Shown here: positions 47,071 to 59,000 of the stretch, piece after piece
How positions within the stretch are numbered: the stretch's first letter is position 1
Layout of the letters: every line of letters begins with the position of its first letter
NCBI GenBank assembly: GCA_033026295.1
Contig: CM065187.1
Span: 16,898,388-16,962,387 of the forward strand
DNA from: Channa striata
Taxonomy: Eukaryota; Chordata; Actinopteri; Anabantiformes; Channidae
Length of the DNA: 64,000 nucleotides
Reading direction: 5' to 3'
Position numbers and translations under genes: made by a program
Notes under the pieces: generated by a model
What the model was told of the DNA's origin: nothing
The model's database searches: none
What the model saw: the letters and a program-made list of their open reading frames with translations, nothing else

Positions 47071-50000
47071 CTACTAAATTTAGGGAGATAAAACAATCCA
47101 ATGTAAATGCAGACAGTGTAGTCTGTTTTATATCTTATGATCTTTATCTGAAATTAGAATCGTTTTATTTTACAAGAATGTAATTGTATATTATAATATG
47201 TGAGTGCAGTACCATAGGCGAGCTATTAACAACCAGAATCAGTAGGAAACAAGACATGCTGTTCCATGATATGTCAAAATATGGCAATATCACAATAAAT
47301 CCAATTGATTGTCAAATATTGTTTTGTGGTAAAAACATCCAACAACATGAACTTTTTTTTTAATTCAGAAGGTACAAGATCACCTTGATGAATCCATTAC
47401 AATAATATATTTTCTACTGTGTGTTGTTTCTCTTTGCATGACAGTTACCGGTCAAGCATCTGAGCTTTGTAATTTCTGAAAGCAGGACATCAGACCTGTG
47501 TGGCTCTTTATAATACAGAACATCAAAACCTGGCTATTTTCTGTGCTGTTTAGTGCTAATGATAAAGCAATCTCTCAGCAAAATTAAGTGATGACAGGGG
47601 GATGAGAAGGAGAAAACAATTTGCATAATGGAAAAATCAGACTTAATCTTCTCCAGAACTGAGCCTGGGAAAAGATGAAGGGAGGGAGGGAAGGGCAAAA
47701 GCAACGGATGAACCCTCAAATCAGAGTCTAACTGGAATATTTCAGACCTTTTTTGAAGCCTTCTTTTAAGGCCTGTTATCTTGCAGCAGGATAGTTTTTT
47801 GGAAGCGCACAGTATTTGCCACGATTCAGGTTTGCCACTGTTTCCAATGATGTTTTGCAAAAATGTTCCACTCCCTTAACTATCTACTACTCTACACTGT
47901 CCTTATAATCAGCTTCAAACTTGCACATCCTGTGTGCATACATTAGTATAGTATCGAATAGTTTAAAATGTCATTCCAAATTCTAAATTAATTTGCCACC
48001 TGTTTTTACCTCATCATGTGTGGTTGGGTTTTCTCCTAAAAGCCAACGGGTGGCAGTGTACTCTGTACCACAACATTACTTCAAATGTTTGCTTTTAAAG
48101 TAATATTGCAATTACAAAACTTGACATGCATCGGTGCTAATGCTGTAGATACCAGTTTAAGATTTTTTTTTTGGCTGAGCTGTTGTTGAAACAAATTCAC
48201 TAGTTTTGTCCAAAGACAAAAACCAGTGTCTGGAAACGGAAGGTTCTTCATCTCTTATCCCACCACTAGCCAACACAAGTTTATGAACAGCCTGAGATTA
48301 TAGTTTTGCTCCATAAGTTATAGTGTTGCACTTTTGCTTGTTCGTGGACCTCCCCAACAACATAGTCTGAAACACAAAGGAGACTTGTGTATGATGTAGC
48401 TACAGAAACTAAAATGTTCACATAATTTTTCATTTCCCCTGATGAGTCCCGACCCCAGTGTTCTGCCTGCTGAACTAACCTAATACTAAAACCACTCCCA
48501 AGACCCAACACTCACTCTGCTCTGGTCCTTAAATGTACTACTTAGGTTTTATCTCAGTTAACCATTAATTTTAATTTCCAGCACTATGCACAGTTGAAAC
48601 ACTCCACATCACCATCTTCCAGTTCTAAGGATTACCTGATGCAAAGCTGCTGGGGATAGAAAATTATTGATTTGTGTTCACTGCTTATCCTGAGACCCTC
48701 CTGCTGTTCTGCAAACAAATGTCTCCCTTTAAGCCTCTGTACTGGCAAAGAAAGTTTGGAACTAATTAAGAGAATAAGAATTCTCACACAGTGCAGTGGA
48801 GCTGGACTGTGTGTGAGTGCATCTAACTGATGGGGCACCAGTGAAACCATGGAAGCATGTGTGTATGTGAGATTTTCAGGTTAGTGTCTGTGTGTCTGTA
48901 TGTCAGCTTGTTGCATGTGTCTATACGCCACCGTATGCCAGCTTATACTGTCCATCATCCATTCATGTGTCCATCCATGTGTATGTGCATGTCACATGTG
49001 TTTCCCACTGTCTGTCTGTCTGGCAGCGTGATAATGCTGAGCCTCATGAAGCTGCTTGCCTCTCTGTTGTGGCTCCTTGTTCTTGGCCTACTTTGGGAGA
49101 GGTGAATTGGGGGCAACTCGAGTCTATGGGTAAGGGGATTAGGTCTCCAAACACGCTCCCCTCCAGTTCAGGATTTTGCCCTGATGCCAGACACTTAAAG
49201 TCTGCCAGGGATTAAGATAAAGAGAGAAGTAAGAGCTGCATGCATTGTGGTACGCGTGGGGAGCTGTTTTCAACAAAAAAAAAAAAAAAGGAAGAGGAGG
49301 GGTGGGTGGTGGTAAAGAAAAAAAATTAGACGTATGGTGATGATATGATCTAATACATCGATGCAGCATTTGTTGACCTATTTGCCTGTGGCTCGTGCCA
49401 CGATGTCGGTCAGTATGTTTTCAAGGGATAAGGCACAAAACTGGAGAAGCTGTTCTTTTCCATTCCTTTGTTTTAATGGACGACCTCTGCTTAATTCACA
49501 GGTTTAATTAGAAAATGGCTGACATCTTTGCTCAATATTGTTAAAGTCACAATTTCCTTATTTAGAAAACAAAAGTCTTTGCATTGCATCAAGAGCATCC
49601 AGTGCTAAGGAGAATCCCAGAGAGAATTATTTTCCATCTGACATATAGGCCAAGCTCAGGAAGTAGACACTTTTGCCACTATTCTACTGGCTTGTTTTTA
49701 GATCTTGAAATGATATCAAGAAGCATTTGCATAAGATGACAATTTCATAAGTGAAAGACTTACTAAAACATCACAATGTCCATTAAGAATCTCAAACACA
49801 CACCTAAACTAATCAAAACAATTGCATTTATTTTTTAGAACTAAATAAAGCCTCCAGTTAACAGGTATTTTGCTGAGTAGACAGTGACACGTCTTCTAAA
49901 TTGTTTAATACATTAATTCTTAAGATTAAAGCGTTGGTGACTTGACTTTCTGGAGTCTTCACAAGAGTCTATCTTCTCCTTTGTCTTGACAGAGTGGCAT

Positions 50001-50439
50001 GGAGGAAGCCCATCCACCCCTCCACCCTGCGTCTGGAGGCTCCTCCTGGTGTAGGCTGCGGCTCCAACACGCTCCTCCAAGAAAGTGGGTCATGAGTCTG
50101 AGACTGTAGGATTACCGACCGTAAGGCAGGCGTGTGGCGGGTCACCTCTTATCCATAATGTTTAGACCCCCCACCCCCACCCCCTGTCACTGGAAAAGAA
50201 AGGCAACAAAACACAAACACGCACTCGCCACACATCGTTACACAAATATTCCTCTTTGGCCATAAGCTTGTTAAGACCATTCATGGCTGAAGCCAGTGGA
50301 CACTTGGAAAATCTCACAAAGAGCAGAACTCTAATAAAGTGATTCACTGATAAAGGAAAAAGGAAGTCATGTTGCAACTACTCAACTTCCTAAAAATTTC
50401 CAACACTCTGCTAAAGACGGATAGAAAAACTGATGTTTG

Positions 50440-50690
50440 TCCCCTGGATGTGTTATTTGTACAATGTTCCCAATGAATTGTTCTCTAATTTACCGAATCC
50501 CAGCCAGCTCAGCAATAATGACATCTAATAGTGACACCATGATAAATGCTGGCTTTTAAACAGCTGACCCCATGATACTAATGGCAGGCTGCTTGTCTGG
50601 TATGCTCTGACATGGAGTATGATTAATCAGCAAATAAATTACTAATAATAAATACATTCATTTTCAAGCAAAATGATTACATCCATCATT
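50440..50690. promoter_or_regulatory. Candidate conserved non-coding element
   Basis: A unique, non-repetitive block with clustered homeodomain-like and E-box words: GATTAATCAGCAAATAAATT, CAGCTG and several TAAT cores. The call rests on texture alone, because no comparison could be made. Confidence 0.25.
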
Positions 50691-52189
50691 TGAGGTCACT
50701 GCTGCCTTGTAGATTTGCTAATCAGTGTCCCTCGTTACTTTCCACCTATTGCGAAAATATTTAATACATCACTGTGGAAAAAATTTTGAAAAGTTTGATG
50801 TGAAAGTAAGAGATTTGAAATTAAATATAAATTTTAAAAAAGGACTTGGGAAAATGGGGCTGTTTCATGCTGCTAACATCATGGTTTTGGTCTGGATTGA
50901 AGGTTTTAGTGCACAGTGTTTAATGGCTCATTAGAGACTGAAGGGTGTCTGAGAAAGATTTTAGATAGTTTATTTATAGGAAGCAATGACAGCCTCCTTA
51001 AAATAAAAAATAAAAATGAGCCGTGATGTGTCAACGAACCAGTGTTTTTCTTGATTTACTAACTAATAACTAATTTGTTATTCATTATCCTATAAACACC
51101 TTCAATTCGTAAGAGGTTCACTTAAGGTTTATAATTATGTTTCATTATTTGATTTTTGTCAAAGATAACCATAACTCTAACCCTGCACATCAGAACACAT
51201 TGGCTCAATGTAAGGTAAAATATATCTGTTTTGTTAAAAATGCATTAATTTTATCCTTTAGTTCTACTAGCTGATTTATTTTTGCGTCACCCACACATCT
51301 TCCTATGTTGGATTTTACCTTTTTTTTAAACATTCCTTGAAATTGTACTTTTAGTTAATTTCATCTAGGGCTCCTGGTTCTGCGTATGCTGGATCAGTGA
51401 AGTGAACTGTTCCTCAGAATACATGAAGGAAAATAAACTCACTCTCCTAAATTGTGGCTACATAGGGAAAGTAGCGTCCTAAGCAATTTGGTAGGTTTTT
51501 GAACAATTACAGCCAGAAAAGTAGAATGTAAAAACATGCTCATTTTAGAATTTACCTAGTTTATATAAATCGTGAATAATGCAACTGTTTCATATTTTTC
51601 ATTCTGATTTCAGGGCATAGACATCATGGATGCTTCCAATTCATCAAAACATGTTATTATGCAACTCAAATAAAAATACAATATCAAGGCGTCCAAAGCT
51701 GATTAGGTCTCCATAACTTACTCGAAGCAATCCCGTAGATGTAAATCTGACATCACCAGTAAGCTCTTTATAATTCCTTATTTTTATTTTCCAGTTACTT
51801 TTTCTACCAAAATAAACCACCTATAAGCCTGATATGGATCAACATCTGTAAAGACAAGCTAGGCCAAGCTTCAGTCCTGCCTGAAAGGTTTGAACTTTGA
51901 CCTCTCAGGCATTATGTCTGCTACTCGGGTGGTTTATCTTTGCGCTAAAAACTGATATTTCCCACCCTGGACAAAGACGAGTAAAACACAACGTAACCAA
52001 TTGGGTCCCCAGACGGGTTGTCGGAACTGACTAAAAGCATCCCCCGTACAAATGGATGGACAGTTGCTGGCCTTATTGTCTGAGCGTAAAACTAGGGACA
52101 CATGTTGGGTGGTAAAAGTGTCGAGGCCTGACTGAAGAGCCATTGTACTGGTTTCCAGTGGTAGCAGTCAGGCTTTGTTCCCAGTGTTG

Positions 52190-52390
52190 TTCATCATTAG
52201 CATATCAATATTCAAAGGGGCTGATGATGGGCAGAGGTGGCAGCCTTTTTAGCCCAGAGTGGACCCTTGTGCAGATATAATGAAACCTGCATTCAGCTCA
52301 TAAGGGCCAGCTGTTAAGCTGTTAAGCCCATAATTGATAATAAGCGTGATAAATAAAAACTGATCTCACAGCTAGCAGAATTGATATATT
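52190..52390. promoter_or_regulatory. Candidate conserved non-coding element
   Basis: A unique block with CATTAGCATATCAATATTC, CATAATTGATAATAAGCG and CAGCTG, lying 3.6 kb upstream of lhx3 exon 1a. It is an enhancer candidate by position and composition only. Confidence 0.25.
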
Positions 52391-52626
52391 TTGTCATCTT
52401 ATTTGTACATCCAGAGATTATTTTCAATGTCTTGCAGTATACCTAAAACACTTTTGACCCATTTCTCTAGTTCTGCTGGGTTTGAAACAAAGGGCTGAAT
52501 GGTGTCACCCATTCTACTACCACCACCCGCCCAGCATACATCCCTCCCCTTCCTCAACTCCAGCCAGCTGACCCCAAGACTGGCAGGCCGGGGGACAGTT
52601 AGCTTTATATGTTATTGTGTCTGTTA

Positions 52627-52645
52627 GTGTGTGTGTGTGTGTGTG
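52627..52645. repeat. Short (GT)n run
   Basis: About nine GT units. Confidence 0.85.
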
Positions 52646-54769
52646 GGTCTGAGGGGCAAAGCCACCAGAGAGTGTCGGTTACTGCGAGGGCCAAGCGGTT
52701 GGACAGTTTAGCCAGCTGCTGGGGGAGTGAGCCACGGCTGGCCTGGTCAGTGAAACCTTGCCAGATGGAGCCATTTCAAAACAATGAGAACTGCTCGCTG
52801 TGGTTAAAAACTAGCGGCCGGTTGCGCAGAGGACGCAGAAGCTGGACCTTTTTATCTACAGTAAATGCATGGTGCTTGGGGCTTGCACCGACTAGAAATA
52901 TTCTCTCTGCCAGCCAAATTGGCCTATTGAGGTTTTATTTCCAGTTGTGATGTAAAAAAAATCTTTATTGACTCATCTCCCTAAAAGGAGATTAAGGCCA
53001 GTCGGCAGTATTATTTCCCATGTCCTCTATTTCTTTGCCCTTTTACTGTCAAAGCTTATTTTGCAGACTCAGATGCCGTTGTCCTGCTGCCTTTGACGTC
53101 CTTCTATAACTATTTTCCGTCTTTCTCTCCATTTCAGACACAGCCTTGCTCTCTGCATCTTCCTCTGCAGACAGCAACAGGCTGAAGTGTCCTGGGACTA
53201 CTGCTTAGGAGTAACCAAGCCTGGCTAATGAGGCATGTGATTGGTCCCCTCCCTCTTGGGCAAGGCCAGTCTTTGGAGGACATGATTGATCATGACAGGA
53301 GCACAATGGCAGCCTGGTGTTAGAGGGGTGCCATGGGTGCACACGGACCCCCCGTAATAACACTTAGTCATCCGTATAAGAAGTTAAACACAAGCACGAC
53401 GTGTACGCATTTATATATAATATGGTATGTATAAAAACCCAGTACCATCATCAGCTTTGGTAAATAAAATTTAAATTAGTTAATTAAAATTATCTGAGAA
53501 ACTGGCCCAGAAGAGCATATTTTTTAAATGCGTCAGGCTTCTTGCCCATATATATATATATATCTTATTAACTCAAAGATAGTTTATTTGCAAGGATGAA
53601 AGACTTGTTTTCTGTCAAAGTGAGCATGACTTATTTACTTAGCAAACCAAATAATAATTTAAAAGTCATCCAACTTTTCGTTAATGTAGATTAATAGTAA
53701 AACAATTACAAAACAGCAATTAAACTACATTCTACTGAGATGATTAAATTTGGCTGAACATATTTTATAAATTTTATTGAACCAAACAGACTAATTACAT
53801 ATTTTACTTTTTAAAAATTGCTATCGATCTTTTTCTAAAAATGTAGCTCAGATAAGACAATATGCTGTTTAGTGTTATAAAGGTTTTGTATTGTGTTTAA
53901 TGTGTTTTTTACACTCCCATAAAAGAATGGGTGAACAGTATATGTCTTTACTCCAACTGGAAACATTTCAGTGCGCAAAATAGAAATGTAAGCTAGAATA
54001 GTGTATCATACATGAAACAGAACAGATCTGAGCACAAATTTGTTTTCAAGAACCGAGTCCATTCTCTGTTCAGCTAAGGGCCTCCACTTGTAGGTTTTTA
54101 TATGCAGCATACTGTTTGTTCTTTTGAAGTCACCCTCATCCATGGGGCACTTGTGAGCCTGTTGAACCTGCTTATATTCAAGGTCAAAAATCAAGTTCTA
54201 ATAGGTGCAAAAGGCTGAGTCTTTATGGAGGACTATTAATGGTTGATTGCAGCCGCTTTCTCAAGGAGGACCCAGGTGTGGTAACGCTTTACCAATTTCC
54301 TATGATGATGCTCTAGGTTTTACAAAAGGAAAACACAACAGGATAAAAGCCTCGGCTTGTTTTAGGGGTTTGATTCATAATAATATTCATGCAAGAACAC
54401 CAGAGAAAACAAAAGGTGCTCGGTGTTAGAGCAAAAGAGCACAAATAACTGGAGAAGGCGCTCTTCTCATAGTGGATGAAAGGAAAAGAAAAGTAGTTCT
54501 GTTGTTGTGCTTGTCCATGTAAGCTGCTTTGATGCTGCGCTGGCTTTAGCACACTAGTTCCTGTGAACAGCTCCTTCCAGATTTATAAACGGTTAATCTG
54601 CAGAAAGATTCACACTGACTTGTGGACCAGAGATTACTGCTCAGCAAAACAAAACAACAAGAAACTTGTTTTTCCTTCATCAGCCCCTTGATGCTGTTTT
54701 TAAATATTCAGCATCATGTGGACTGGATGGCAGGACAATGGACAAGGTGACATAGCAGACTTCCTTCTA

Positions 54770-55020
54770 ACTTTGAGAGGCTAATTGCCTTGAGGTGACT
54801 GGTGCACAGCATAGGTCTAATTGGCTTACATCACTGGTGAGGTGGCATGCTGGGCCAGGAACAACTGAATCAAAGCTGTACGTACCTACGTCAGAAGAGT
54901 TTGGTGCGTTGTGCTGGTTACTGGCATGTGACATGACCATGATCCATTCAAACCGCCGGCCAGATCTGCGCAGGCGCATGCTGGAGTTGACCATTTACAT
55001 GGCAGCGTAAGCAATTAAAA
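54770..55020. promoter_or_regulatory. Candidate conserved non-coding element near lhx3
   Basis: A higher-complexity block with CTAATTGCC, CTAATTGGC and AGCAATTAAAA homeodomain-like cores, open on both strands for about 70 codons. The peptides match no family I recognise, so regulatory DNA is more likely than coding. Confidence 0.25.
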
Positions 55021-55238
55021 ACATGTTAGGAATATAACAGTGAACTATTTTTTTTTTACACTTATAACTCGTCAGCCATCACCACTTTTACATCAGGTTT
55101 TGTGAAATGTTTTAATGATCATATTTCTTAGAATCAGCGGATTTTTCTGTGGTAATACAAAAACATTGTCCCCTTGTTCTTCTGAACTTATGTATTTTAA
55201 TTTAAAACATTTAAAATGTCGGTCTTACTCGTGTTATT

Positions 55239-55241
<3 letters not shown>

Positions 55242-55277
<36 letters not shown>

Positions 55278-55278
55278 T
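55242..55278. repeat. (TTA)n microsatellite
   Basis: About 12 TTA units. Confidence 0.93.
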
Positions 55279-55474
55279 TAAGCTAACGGTCACACCACAT
55301 GAGATCAAATGAAGATGTACACACGCCATCCAATTGTGTCATTAAGGCGATGCGTTCTGCTGTGAAACAGACAAAAGAAAGACGCAGCGATGGAAACGCC
55401 CGAAAACCGTGTCCGGAGTGAAGCGCAATCAGCCCAATGTGCGCCACAACGTGGATAAGGAGACGGAGGGGAGG

Positions 55475-55478
<4 letters not shown>

Positions 55479-55509
<31 letters not shown>
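55479..55509. repeat. (GT)n microsatellite
   Basis: About 15 GT units, 450 bp upstream of the lhx3a start codon. Confidence 0.95.
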
Positions 55510-55510
<1 letters not shown>

Positions 55511-55949
55511 CAGAGAGAGAGCTTTAAGATCACCACGGGGGCTACAGGAGCCGCACACGCGCCTTCAGCCCCTTCAGAGAAACTCCCCCTTTCAGCACCC
55601 TGGACAGTGTCCGCGCTGACCGCCGCGCTCACAGTCCGGTCAGCTGACGCCGCTGACGGTCACGCACTTTTCCTCCGCCACACGCCTCCTCGTCTCCTCC
55701 TCATCGCGAGCTTATTAACACGGAATCAAAGAGCAACTTGATGAATATTCAAAGTTCCCGTTCTCGGTGGCTGACGACGGAGGTGCTGGTAACTTTTTTT
55801 TCCCCCAGAACTCAGGCTGCCATCAGACTGAGCTCAGGTCAGTTTTGGGAGGATACATCCACAGGAAAGTGTGAATCCTCCGCGTAAAAGCTTTGCTTTG
55901 ATCCCGGCCGTGCGTCTTTCGGCGCTGTTGGAACGTCCGTTTCTTCGAA
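55510..55949 (+). promoter_or_regulatory. lhx3: lhx3a promoter / 5' UTR region
   Basis: CpG- and GC-rich sequence directly before the first exon, with no clear TATA box. The transcription start is not defined. Confidence 0.5.
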
Positions 55950-56019
55950 ATGTTGCTTGAACACCCGGGGTCAAGTTGTCAGAACACCGGAAATTTCCCC
56001 CGTTACACGTCAGGACAAG
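55950..56019 (+). CDS. lhx3: lhx3 exon 1a (isoform a start)
   Basis: ATG at 55950 opens MLLEHPGSSCQNTGNFPRYT. Phase-1 GTAAGA donor after 56019. It joins to exon 2 as GQ-EIPVCAG. The MLLE start is shared with the human LHX3a isoform. Confidence 0.92.
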
Positions 56020-59000
56020 GTAAGAACCTGCTTTTCTTCATGTCACCGTGGATGTGAGTTTGGCACAGAACATTTATCCGGCGGTGACTCTTAATTAGGA
56101 CCCGATGAGTTACAATCAGGCGTGAAATCGAGGATAACGCAGGACAAATTGGCGCCGCAGGACGGCGGCTTGGTTCGTTTTGGTGAACGGAAACTGTTGA
56201 TGTTCGTTGTTGTTGGAAACACTCACACGTGAAATACACTCACGGTGTGACACGGTGTAACACGGGCCCGTGGCACCAACTCGGTCCCAGCCAGGAGCCC
56301 GTGCCGATGAGGCGCTCATTTCTGCTCTGCGTGTGGGAGACGTTATGAATCCATAATGAGGCTCCATTGTTGGACAGTCGCATGAACAGATGTTACACGC
56401 GTGCTGTCACCGCACACCGCCGCCTGCCGCCGTCACGGGAGCGGCTGGAGAGAGCGACAATGCGGCCGCGGCCTCCCAGCAGGTGCGCAGCTTCTCCCGG
56501 TGACCCTCCGGCGACGTGAACTCATCAACAGGTGTCACGTTCCTGCCCCGACAGGTGGGACACCTGAGATGACCGGTGCTGCTGCGCCCGTTCAAAGCTT
56601 TGTATTAATAGACTCATATTTGAAAACCACAGAGAGCAGAGTGGCCATCTAATTTGTTAATTTGGCTTTTTTCTTAATTTGTTTAAAGTTTTAAAAATTA
56701 TTTGTTGCCGGTTGGGGAGAAATGCATCCTAAAAATTATATTTTGAATCACACCAAATGTTCATATCCACGAACCAAAACGTGAGCATATTTGCTGACCT
56801 TCTCTGATGGCCATTTTATCGCGTTGTTGTCCCATTACCTCCGGGATCACCCCCCTCAAAAGTGAGCGATCAATATGACATAAAAATTATTACAAAGCTG
56901 AAAAGTAAGAGGGCCACCCATGAACCCCACACCTTTCTCCGAAACGTCTTATATATACTTCTGAAATACAGGCAAATCGGACATTGATTTTAGATTCATC
57001 AGCGGCGCGGGCCGCTGTGGCACTACCGCTGATTTCCCCAGGCGCTCTTTTGTGCCAAAGATCAGTGTCAATAAAAGTCACCGGGGTGTTGGCCCGATCA
57101 ACACGTTATTGAACAGCCAATCTCTGCCCTAAATAAACACTTGTCTTTGAGTACTCCACACCCGGGAGATGAGGACCGTGTGTGTGTGTGTGTGTGTGTG
57201 TGTAGAAGATATTTAAAATCACGCATTGAAAATCAGATCAGGTGCAGCGCCAGCGGCAAATAAATTCAATCCCAAAGTCTGTATTTTATTCCTCATACTT
57301 CAGCAACGAAAACAATAATTATAATAATAATAATTTAATTTAATTTTACAACAGTCACTTGAAAGACTAAACCCCTAGTTTTATATTGTTTTATTAAAAA
57401 CATTTAAAATTCTGTAGTAAAAAATAAACACACTGTTAAAGATCTAGCAGCCAGAGAGTCTAAACAAACAATTATTTTTTTGTATGGACAGGATTCATTT
57501 TTAATCCCTTTGGTGTGATTACATAATAAATTACCAACATTTGTCGTGTTTCTAGATTCATTTTTTGTTTGATTTCTAAAACACACTCATGCTGTAGCCA
57601 GATGTATAACATTTACTATTTCAAAAACTGAAATCTCCCCTTCTGCTACAAGTTTTTCGTTTGTTCAGTTCATATGTGAACAGATCGACCGTCTGGTCAT
57701 AATGTTAAGAACCATATTGTAAACTTGATGAAAGATCATGAAACAAATACACTCTTAGTCATTTCAGTGTTGGAAAACTGTTTTGACTTCCGTCTCCGAA
57801 GAGAAAGTGAAGATGAAAAAACGAAATAATGGTCATTTCTTGTTGGCTTCGTGGATGGAAAGTAACAGGCTACAAACCAGTAACGCCCCCCTCCACAGAC
57901 ACACACACACACACACACACACACTCACCACCACCACCTCACCTAACCTCACCTCCTGTTTCTTCTTCTTCTTCCGGGTAAGAGAACCAGTAGGTGATGT
58001 GAATCTATCTGCCTGTCGCCCAGGAAACGGCGCAGCGTAATCCTGCACAGGCTTCAGCAAACTCCACGGAGCGCTTACGCACACAGACACACACACAGAC
58101 ACAGACACAGACACACACACCCCTGTGGTGCACGGATGTGGATAGGTAACGAAAGAGAGGAGCTCTCCTGAATGTAGGCCTACACCATGAGCAATGGATG
58201 GACACGGGCATGAGCGCAACTCTCCAAAAGAGGCAGCGAATAACGCGGAGATGCTCCTCGCGTTGCTGTCGCACAGTGACGAGTTACGGAAAGGTAACGG
58301 CAGGTCCCACCACAGCCCGTGTGTTCGCATTCCACATTTCACTGTGGGTTGTGTGTGACCACCGCTGTAGGACTCAGTATTTGATTATCTTGCTCTGTGT
58401 GTGCAGATGTGTGAGCTGGATACGATTATGATTGTGGTGCGAGGATCCTGGATGCGACACTTGCACAGACAATTGAATTCTGAAATATTTCAGTTTTAAA
58501 GCGTTAGAAACGGGCGACTTGCGTCGTTGTCCAGATCCTGGCAAAGCAACTTGGACGCATGAAGCTTTAATAATTTCTTTAACAGTGTTGTCGCTCACCT
58601 TTCGTCAGGCCTAAATGTCATTTCACTTTTTTCCTTCCTACTGAGGAAGATAGTAACGCGTCAACTCGATTCTTACACTTGGTTTCATGCATGTTTGAGT
58701 GCTGCCTCTTACACTCGGGGTTGAGCTTTCCGAACATGTTCAAACGGATTTTTTTTTTGTGGGATTTTGCAGGCACGTCTCATTTTCTGCGTTCTGACTC
58801 GGCTGCTCGGGCACCTTCTTGTTTTGCATCTTGAGACCATAGGCCGCAGCTTTCTAGTTTTACAGGAGGGCCTTGAATTAATGATGACCTGGATGCACCT
58901 GTTCTGGACGCGGCTCCCACCGCACTTGTGCAGGGCTTGTTGGCCACGCCACAAGAAATGCTTCGTTAATGTTTCATGAATTGTCCCCAACAGAACAATA

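Larger units (their letters stand above)
39621..55378. other. Gene-free interval between gpsm1 and lhx3
   Basis: About 15.8 kb of AT-rich sequence with no exon I can support on either strand. It holds (GT)n arrays, a SINE fragment near 47.0 kb and several unique, mixed-composition blocks that may be conserved non-coding elements. Short ORFs here (for example 40242-40433, 41813-42112, 54795-55010) have no family match. Confidence 0.6.
56020..58193. other. lhx3 intron 1, upstream part
   Basis: GC-rich near exon 1a (to about 56.6 kb), then AT-rich. It contains (GT)n at 57179-57203 and (CA)n at 57899-57924. Short ORFs are not recognised. The segment before 58194 is the presumed exon 1b promoter. 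Confidence 0.5.

Noticed and set aside
47619..49732. Two exact octamer words ATTTGCAT (47619 and 49725) as POU enhancer evidence
   Set aside because: About two exact octamers are expected by chance in 64 kb on both strands, so they add nothing without conservation data.
57833..58342. 169-codon minus-strand ORF
   Set aside because: It runs through (CA)n arrays antisense to lhx3 exon 1b; repetitive Val/Cys content.
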